Source: Gemmatimonas sp. UBA2094 (GTDB lineage Bacteria > Gemmatimonadota > Gemmatimonadetes > Gemmatimonadales > Gemmatimonadaceae). Taken from it: a stretch of DNA of 11,636 nucleotides. Both the position numbers and the translations under genes were made by a program. Numbering within the stretch: position 1 is the first letter of the stretch; each line of letters opens with the position of its first letter. The stretch covers positions 2,999 to 14,634 of the forward strand of contig DCZC01000145.1 in the NCBI GenBank assembly GCA_002331565.1. The letters are read 5' to 3'. The notes beneath the pieces are model-generated. The model saw only the letters and a list, made by a program, of their open reading frames with translations, was not told the DNA's origin and ran no database searches. Below are positions 6,966 through 11,636 of this stretch, one piece after another.

Positions 6966-7972
6966 GACGCCACCTTGCGCAGCTGCGACAGGAAGAACGG
7001 GACACCGACGAGTGCCGTGACCGCACCCAACGGCAATTCAGCGGGCGCGCGCGCCGTACGGGCCAACAGATCGGCGGCCACAAGCAATACCGCGCCGTAC
7101 AGCGCCGACAACAACAGCATGGGGCGATGCTGCCGTGCGCCGAGTGCACGCGCGAGGTTGGGCACGACGAGGCCCACGAATCCCACGAGTCCCGCAGCCG
7201 CGACGGTGGCGGCGGCAAGCCAACTGCTCACCAGAAAGATGTGGCGCGAGGCGCGATCGACGTCCACACCGAGGGCCGCGGCGGGTTCGCTCCCGAGCGC
7301 CAGCACATCGAGATCGCGCGCGCGCCACACCAGTGCCGTGCCAAGCAGCAACAGCGCCGCCGCGCTGCGCCCGACCGTGCCCCACGAGGCATCGGCGGCG
7401 CTGCCCATCATCCACCACAGGGCGCCGCGCAAACGCTCCGGTGGCGCATCCGCCAGCGCCACGAGGATGGCAGCGTTGGCGAAGGCGCCGACGACCACCC
7501 CTGCCATGAGAAGCAGCCGCGTATCGCCGCTCCCCCCCACGACCCGCGCGAGCGCCGTGACCACCAGAGTGGCCATGGCCGCTCCGGCAAACGCGCAGCC
7601 GGTGATCAGGGCCGGTACCTGGACGCCAGACGCCATGGCCATCACGGCACCCACAGCCGCCCCGCCCGAAACACCCAGCAGATACGGCTCAGCGAGCGGG
7701 TTGCGCATGGTGCCCTGCAGCGCCCCTCCGCTCATGGCAAGCCCCGCACCGACGAGCGCCGCCACCAGGATCCGTGGCAGACGCAACTCCCTCACGATAC
7801 TCACGTTGGCCGGGTCACCAACGCCGCGCAGCGCGTCGACGACGGTGGCCAGCGGAAGAGACACGGCGCCGAACGCGATGGCCACGAGGGACACCATGAC
7901 GAGCAGCCCGAGCCCCACCAGCCAGGGCCACAGGCCGCGCGTCGGGATGGCGCTGCGCGGTACCGTAATCAT
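6962..7972 (-). CDS. btuC: Cobalamin ABC transporter permease BtuC (FecCD family)
   Basis: The 336-residue inner-membrane subunit is of normal length for the FecCD/BtuC family, whose members have ten membrane helices and work as dimers with two BtuD subunits. The conserved stretch RLPRILVAALVGAGLAMSGG (64-83) continuing through QGTMRNPLAEPYLLGVSGGA (86-105) is the family hallmark. Many further hydrophobic segments follow to the C-terminus. The start ATG at 7972 (MITVPRSAIP) overlaps the btuF stop codon in an ATGA junction; longer in-frame extensions run back through btuF in another frame and are not real. The gene order btuF-btuC-btuD and tight coupling support a single transporter. Confidence 0.93.
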   Translation of the reverse strand: MITVPRSAIPTRGLWPWLVGLGLLVMVSLVAIAFGAVSLPLATVVDALRGVGDPANVSIVRELRLPRILVAALVGAGLAMSGGALQGTMRNPLAEPYLLGVSGGAAVGAVMAMASGVQVPALITGCAFAGAAMATLVVTALARVVGGSGDTRLLLMAGVVVGAFANAAILVALADAPPERLRGALWWMMGSAADASWGTVGRSAAALLLLGTALVWRARDLDVLALGSEPAAALGVDVDRASRHIFLVSSWLAAATVAAAGLVGFVGLVVPNLARALGARQHRPMLLLSALYGAVLLVAADLLARTARAPAELPLGAVTALVGVPFFLSQLRKVAS

Positions 7973-8952
7973 GGCAGCGAATCGGCGAGCGTGGGGTGCA
8001 GCACGCGCGCCAGTTGTACGGCGGCCATACCGAGTACCACGGACGGGCGCCCTGTGACGGCCGGGTCGTGCACGACAAACCGCTTGGCACGCACCGCCGG
8101 CAATGCGCGCCACGTTTGATCGTTTCCGAACGATGCGACCTGCCGTGCGCTCACGAGCACCAGCGCCGGTGCACGCGCGACGATCTCCTCCATGCTCACC
8201 GTCGGCGAAGGCTGCGCCGATTCGTGAAATACGTTGCGCGCCCCGGCGATCTCGAGCAGCTCGTCCATGTAGCTGCCTCCGCCGATCACCATGGGCGGTG
8301 TGTTCCACACGGGCCACACCACGGCGGGACGCTCGGCGATGGGACGCGTGAGCGCACGCACGCGCTCGAGCGTACGCTGCACGGAGTCACTCACCGCTGC
8401 CGCGCGCTCGGCGACGCCGAGGGCGATGCCAAGTACCCGGAGCTGGGCGTGGAATTGCGCGATCCGATCGACACGAAGCGCAATGGTGCGCACGCCGGCG
8501 CGGGCGAGCGCCTCGGCCACCGCGCGGTTCTCGGCGGTGGCGTAGAGAATTACCAGCGTCGGCTTGGCTACCAGCACCGCTTCGACAGCCGGGCGGATGC
8601 CATCCCCGATCGCCGGAATGCGTGATACCTCGGCCGGGTACTGATCCCAGCGCGACCGTCCGACGAGTTTCGCGTGGGCCCCGATGGCGAAGATGGCCTC
8701 GGTGGCTGCCGGGTTGAGCGATACCACGCGATCGGCGTAGCGCGCGTCGACAGGCAGCGGCGCGCCGAAATCGTCGGTGTCGGCGGGTGCCGGCACGCGT
8801 AGGCTCGGCCGCACCGTCTGCGCAGCCGATACACCGGCGGCGTCGCGAGCCGCCGGCGAACGTTCGGAATCGGTACACGCGGCGACGGCGGCACTAAAGA
8901 CAAGCGCCAGCCACCGACGTGCACGGCGTTCCAATCGTGGGTGAGGAAACAC
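7969..8952 (-). CDS. btuF: Cobalamin-binding ABC transporter substrate-binding lipoprotein BtuF
   Basis: This 327-residue protein captures B12 in the periplasm and delivers it to BtuCD. It has a basic N-terminus, a hydrophobic segment and a lipobox (AVAAC, lipid Cys26), so it is predicted to be lipid-anchored, unlike the soluble BtuF of E. coli. After a flexible linker (27-70), the helical-backbone (TroA/BtuF-like) fold begins with RVVSLNPAATEAIFAIGAHA (75-94), then WDQYP (102-106) and the conserved phrase KPTLVIL (130-136). The second lobe runs to the end, with SMEEIVARAPALVLVS as the typical matching strand-helix. The start is GTG at 8952, set 9 nt after a strong GAGAGGA Shine-Dalgarno that lies in the 3' arm of a hairpin; an ATG at 8962 is out of frame. 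It is the first gene behind the riboswitch. Confidence 0.9.
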   Translation of the reverse strand: MFPHPRLERRARRWLALVFSAAVAACTDSERSPAARDAAGVSAAQTVRPSLRVPAPADTDDFGAPLPVDARYADRVVSLNPAATEAIFAIGAHAKLVGRSRWDQYPAEVSRIPAIGDGIRPAVEAVLVAKPTLVILYATAENRAVAEALARAGVRTIALRVDRIAQFHAQLRVLGIALGVAERAAAVSDSVQRTLERVRALTRPIAERPAVVWPVWNTPPMVIGGGSYMDELLEIAGARNVFHESAQPSPTVSMEEIVARAPALVLVSARQVASFGNDQTWRALPAVRAKRFVVHDPAVTGRPSVVLGMAAVQLARVLHPTLADSLP

Positions 8953-8956
8953 GAAC

Positions 8957-8984
8957 GGGCATCCTCTCCCACGAGAAGACGCCC
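8957..8984 (-). promoter_or_regulatory. Hairpin sequestering the btuF ribosome binding site (riboswitch expression platform)
   Basis: In the RNA, GGGCGTCTTCTC (8984-8973) pairs along all 12 positions with GAGAGGATGCCC (8968-8957), with two G-U wobbles and the loop GTGG. The 3' arm contains the Shine-Dalgarno GAGAGGA, so the folded hairpin would block translation from GTG 8952. Just after the aptamer, GAAGACCC (9055-9048) can pair with GGG-C-GTCTTC of the 5' arm (6 bp, one bulged C, then 2 bp), giving a competing fold that frees the Shine-Dalgarno. No intrinsic terminator is seen between aptamer and start, so control is probably translational. Confidence 0.75.
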
Positions 8985-9065
8985 GAGCACGCGCAACGAC
9001 AGAACCGGAACGGTCACGTCGTCACGTTTGCACGAGCCCCCCCTCGAGGGTCTTCGTCAAAGAAA

Positions 9066-9225
9066 GAGCGCGGGTCGTCTCCTGGCTTCGGGCCACGACA
9101 CTCACCTTCCCGGTTCGCCGACCAGTGGTGCTTCAAGTGTCGCTGCTGCGCGTGCCTGCACGCACAGAGCCCGTTACAGTGGCGGGGCCGCGCCGGCATC
9201 GCACCGGCTTCCGTGTCCCGCGCTC
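9066..9225 (-). promoter_or_regulatory. Cobalamin (B12) riboswitch aptamer
   Basis: The RNA contains the conserved cobalamin-riboswitch landmarks in the right order: AAGCCGGTGCGATGCCGGC (9210-9192), CGCCACTGTAACGGG (9184-9170), GAAGCACCACTGG (9134-9122), GGGAAGG (9111-9105) and the B12 box AAGCCAGGAGACGACC (9088-9073). The ends close with a perfect 9-bp P1 stem: GAGCGCGGG (9225-9217) with CCCGCGCTC (9074-9066). It lies in the leader of btuF, so B12 binding would lower expression of the import operon. It begins 42 bp after the stop of the upstream gene; I could not place a confident promoter in that gap, so the promoter may lie inside the end of that gene. Confidence 0.95.
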
Positions 9226-9267
9226 GAAATCAGTTGTCCGCCGCACCGTGTGTGCGACGATTCGAAA

Positions 9268-10515
9268 CTACCGTCCGGCGGATGCCTCGGCAAGCGCTTG
9301 CGACAGGGCCGCCTTCAACTCCGCGCGCCGCGCCTCGTAGGCGGCAGACACTGATGCGGTCGGCGCGTCCTGTCGGGCATACACCGCGTCGAGCGCGGCG
9401 ATCTCCTGCGCCAACCGGTCGCTCAGCGGAACCTCGGGTTCCCGGGGACGCAGTGTCGGCTCGACCCGTCCGCGCTTTGCGGCCGCGCGCTGCATGCTGC
9501 GAGTGAGCGCGAGCATCATCAGGAAGCCGACCGCCACGAGCAGGCCGGCGATGTACAGATTGCGTCCCGACGTGGCGCCGGCTGGCACTTCGACGACGAG
9601 ATCGGCGTCGGCCTTGACGTCCTGCGCGAGAAAGCGGCGGAAGTTTCGCCGCTCGAGCGTGACCGGATCGACGGCGGCGAAGCCCTGCCCCTTCACGTCG
9701 CCCTGCGCCTCCTCGACAAGCACTTCGAACACGACGACCGGCCGCTCGGTGCGCACCCGGAGCGGAAAACTGCTGGCCGGCAGCTTGTACGAAAACGCGA
9801 TCTGCTTCACACCGGGCGCAATGGGTGCGAACACGTTCACGCGACCGTTCTGCGCCGCGAAGGCATCAGGAGAAATCTCTCCTTCGTTGGCGCGGACATC
9901 GATGGCCGCGGCCGGGATGACCACGCTCCACGTCGGTGGCGCGTTCTGCTGCTCGGCCGTGACGAGAGTGACCAGACTGTCGTTGGAGAGTTCGAACACC
10001 TCCACCACCGTGCGCATTTCGGCGCTATCGGCCTTGCTCACAATGAGGTGGCGCCCCTTGACCGACAGGGGGAAGGTTCTCGACGTGGTGTCGAACACTG
10101 TAATCTCGGCAACGTCACCCGCGGCGTTCGCATCGCGCAACGGCGCCGTGAAGTACGCGATCCCGCCATAGGTGGTGGAGGCGAAGTACACTGCGTCGCC
10201 GGCTCCGAATGGTTTGTAGCTGAAGCGGTAGGTACCCTCCGCTCCCGTGCGTATCGAATCGATGGGCCCGGCGGTATCCTTGCCCACGCGATGCAGGGTG
10301 ACCCAGATGTTGCGCGCCGGGCCCATGCCGGTGGAGTCGCCGCCGCTTCTGGTGGGCACGCGCACCCGCCCCTGCACGGAGCGCGTAGATCCGGCGGGCG
10401 GTTGCAGGGCGTGCGCGTACGATGCGACGAGGACGGAGACCGTGACGGCGAGCAGCGTGCCCAGAGCGCCGAGGGGCGCGCGACGCAGGGACGCGGGGAC
10501 TTGCAGGCGGGTCAT
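9268..10515 (-). CDS. Unrecognised exported protein with signal peptide, beta-sandwich region and C-terminal membrane anchor
   Basis: I do not recognise this 415-residue protein. It begins with a signal peptide (1-36; basic MTRLQVPASLRR, hydrophobic core, AHA|LQ). Residues 45-140 read as a carboxypeptidase-regulatory-like beta-sandwich (VQGRVRVP, GAEGTYRFSY). Residues 145-310 are strand-rich with no catalytic motif. One membrane segment follows (319-338, LYIAGLLVAVGFLMMLALTR), then a basic stop-transfer and a cytoplasmic tail. The tail ends in a charged helical motif (LAQEIAALDAVYAR, 368-381; AAYEARRAELKAALSQAL, 391-408), a pattern often seen as a small C-terminal oligomerisation or docking piece, including in proteins near cytochrome c maturation genes. 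The topology suggests sensing or binding outside and docking inside. ATG at 10515 is chosen over TTG 10554 because it gives a proper signal peptide; neither has a clear Shine-Dalgarno. It starts 40 bp after the DUF151 gene. Confidence 0.75.
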   Translation of the reverse strand: MTRLQVPASLRRAPLGALGTLLAVTVSVLVASYAHALQPPAGSTRSVQGRVRVPTRSGGDSTGMGPARNIWVTLHRVGKDTAGPIDSIRTGAEGTYRFSYKPFGAGDAVYFASTTYGGIAYFTAPLRDANAAGDVAEITVFDTTSRTFPLSVKGRHLIVSKADSAEMRTVVEVFELSNDSLVTLVTAEQQNAPPTWSVVIPAAAIDVRANEGEISPDAFAAQNGRVNVFAPIAPGVKQIAFSYKLPASSFPLRVRTERPVVVFEVLVEEAQGDVKGQGFAAVDPVTLERRNFRRFLAQDVKADADLVVEVPAGATSGRNLYIAGLLVAVGFLMMLALTRSMQRAAAKRGRVEPTLRPREPEVPLSDRLAQEIAALDAVYARQDAPTASVSAAYEARRAELKAALSQALAEASAGR

Positions 10516-10555
10516 GAATTGGGGTGGGGAGTGACGAAAACGCACACGCGGCAAT

Positions 10556-11083
10556 CTAGGGCGTGAATTTGCCGAAGTCTTCCGGGCGAAGATTTTCGAG
10601 GTAGGCTTGCAGCTGTTCCGCGGTCAGTGGCCGAACGCCGCCGAGCGCGCCCGGTGTGGGCTCACCGCCGGCGTCGGCGTCCTCGTCTCCCTCGAGTTCG
10701 GTGGTCGTGAGCAGCGCGTCGGGGGCGAAGATTGGGGCCGCCAACCGCAGGGCAATGGCGATGCCGTCGGACGGCCGTGCATCGACCGCAACCAGCCCCT
10801 TGGGTCCGTCGAGTTGCATCTCGGCAAAGTAGGTACGCTTTTCCACGCGCGTGATATTCACGCGGCGTAGTGTGCCGCCCAACCCCGTGATGAGCGTCTT
10901 GCACAGGTCGTGCGTGAGCGGACGTTCGCGCTTGAGGTCGTTGATCTGCACGAGGATGGATTCGGCTTCGGGCTTGCCGATCCAGATGGGGAGCAGCCGA
11001 CTGCCGAATTTCTCCTTCAGAATGACGACGTAGGCGTTCGTCGCACTGTCAAGGCCGAGGCGGGCCACCGTCACTTCCACCAT
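10556..11083 (-). CDS. Bifunctional nuclease family protein (DUF151)
   Basis: The 175-residue protein belongs to the DUF151/BFN domain family, whose studied plant members have DNase and RNase activity; in bacteria the role is not settled. The start MVEVTVARLGLDSATNAYVV, the core FGSRLLPIWIGKPEAESI (26-43) and the signature DARPSDGIAIALR (101-113) are characteristic. An acidic linker (130-140) leads to a C-terminal helix ending PLTAEQLQAYLENLRPEDF (152-170), as in many family members. It is probably cytosolic, with no signal peptide. The start ATG at 11083 has GGAG (CCGGAGCG) 8-11 nt upstream; the longer reading from 11200 would add 39 unrelated residues through a hairpin. A hairpin spacer separates it from metK; the 415-residue gene follows at 40 bp and may be cotranscribed. 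Confidence 0.92.
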   Translation of the reverse strand: MVEVTVARLGLDSATNAYVVILKEKFGSRLLPIWIGKPEAESILVQINDLKRERPLTHDLCKTLITGLGGTLRRVNITRVEKRTYFAEMQLDGPKGLVAVDARPSDGIAIALRLAAPIFAPDALLTTTELEGDEDADAGGEPTPGALGGVRPLTAEQLQAYLENLRPEDFGKFTP

Positions 11084-11159
11084 GTGTTCGCTCCGGAAGG
11101 GCGCCGGGTCGCACGCCGGGAGACCGTGTACACCATCACGGCCGGATGTCACAAACCGA

Positions 11160-11206
11160 CCGCCGCTGTGCCCTGCTGCACGGATCGTGCAGCCACACAT
11201 CGGCGG
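11160..11206. other. Long imperfect hairpin between metK and the DUF151 gene
   Basis: An outer stem CCGCCGCTGTG (11160-11170) with CACATCGGCGG (11196-11206; 10 of 11 paired) encloses an inner perfect 7-bp stem GCTGCAC-GGATC-GTGCAGC (11175-11193). It begins 20 nt after the metK stop and could end or attenuate the metK transcript. On the minus strand only TCGGTTTGTG follows, a poor T-tract, so it may be a processing or attenuation structure, or a weak terminator. Confidence 0.5.
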
Positions 11207-11226
11207 CCGGAATGATACCCGCCTGC

Positions 11227-11636
11227 CTACCTGATGGCCTTCTTGAGGGCGGCGACGCGGTCGGTGCGCTCCCAGGTGAACGTGGTACGGGCCGACTTGC
11301 CTCGTCCGAAGGTCTCCGGCTTGCGCCCGAAGTGCCCGTAGGCCGCCGTGGCCTTGTAGATGGGCTTGCGCAGGTCGAGGGCCTTGCTGATGCCGCGCGG
11401 CGTCAGGTCGAACACCTCCTTCACGGCCGCCTCGATGACCGCGTCGGGAACGGCGCCCGTTCCGAAGGTCTGCACGTACACGGACACCGGCTCGGCCACG
11501 CCGATGGCGTAGGCCACCTGCACTTCGCAGCGTCGGGCCAGTTTGGCCGCCACGATGTTCTTGGCCACCCAGCGCGCGGCATAACAGGCCGAGCGATCGA
11601 CCTTGGACGGATCCTTGCCGCTGAACGCGCCGCCGC
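11227..11636 (-). CDS. metK: S-adenosylmethionine synthetase, C-terminal 136 residues (5' end outside window)
   Basis: MetK joins methionine and ATP to make S-adenosylmethionine in the cytosol. The visible part starts in the strongly conserved [20 protein letters not shown] segment, which contains the lysine and aspartate that contact ATP and phosphates. It continues through [20 protein letters not shown] and [18 protein letters not shown], all hallmarks of the third MetK domain. It ends with the usual [28 protein letters not shown] C-terminus and the tail [10 protein letters not shown]. About two thirds of the protein, including the start, lie beyond position 11636. The stop at 11227 is followed by a hairpin spacer. 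Confidence 0.96.
   Translation of the reverse strand, partial: GGAFSGKDPSKVDRSACYAARWVAKNIVAAKLARRCEVQVAYAIGVAEPVSVYVQTFGTGAVPDAVIEAAVKEVFDLTPRGISKALDLRKPIYKATAAYGHFGRKPETFGRGKSARTTFTWERTDRVAALKKAIR

Noticed and set aside
6944..8119. Long plus-strand open frame of 391 codons, low-complexity and rich in H, R and Q
   Set aside because: Antisense to btuC and the end of btuF, with no recognisable domain and no Shine-Dalgarno context.
6962..8317. N-terminal extension of btuC by 115 residues
   Set aside because: The extension lies in another frame of btuF and is arginine-rich nonsense; the ATG at 7972 makes a standard 4-nt overlap and gives the family's normal length.
9242..9256. CGCAC-CGTGT-GTGCG hairpin as terminator of the 415-residue protein gene
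   Set aside because: Only 5 bp of stem and no T-tract on the minus strand; it sits just before the riboswitch and may be incidental.
1..11636. CRISPR arrays, insertion sequences, tRNA or rRNA genes, phage or defence genes
   Set aside because: No regularly spaced repeats, transposase motifs, tRNA-like cloverleafs or foreign-looking gene blocks were found by reading either strand.

Overview
The window is GC-rich, and every gene I can support lies on the minus strand, so it reads from metK at the right edge to clpB at the left edge. Signal peptides, lipoboxes, a TonB-dependent receptor and a FlgD-like 'NYPNPFNP' domain point to a diderm bacterium. The mix of protein styles fits the Gemmatimonadota or a related phylum, but that placement is an inference, not shown by a marker gene.

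Layout in transcription order (right to left): the C-terminal part of metK (11636-11227); a long hairpin spacer; a DUF151 bifunctional-nuclease-family gene (11083-10556); an unrecognised signal-peptide and single-TM protein with an N-terminal beta-sandwich region (10515-9268); a cobalamin riboswitch (9225-9066) with a well-formed hairpin that buries the ribosome binding site (8984-8957); then the B12 import operon btuF-btuC-btuD-btuB (8952-4030), in which each gene overlaps the next by 4 nt. After an 85-bp gap comes a putative beta-propeller lipoprotein (3944-2784), and then recO (2758-2009). A short AT-rich regulatory spacer precedes a small secreted protein that is essentially only a FlgD-like/sorting-type domain (1772-1314), closed by a strong intrinsic terminator. 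The 5' part of clpB (1060-1) leaves the window.

The centre of interest is the B12 system. The riboswitch identifies the substrate of the transporter. BtuB would bring cobalamin across the outer membrane, BtuF would capture it in the periplasm, and BtuC with BtuD would move it across the inner membrane. The lipoprotein next to btuB has the size, lipid anchor and beta-propeller-like texture of BtuG, the surface B12-capture partner of BtuB known from Bacteroides. If that reading is right, this is a BtuG-type capture module in a different phylum with a different operon order. Housekeeping genes (metK, DUF151, recO, clpB) flank it; I see no mobile elements, CRISPR arrays, rRNA or tRNA genes.
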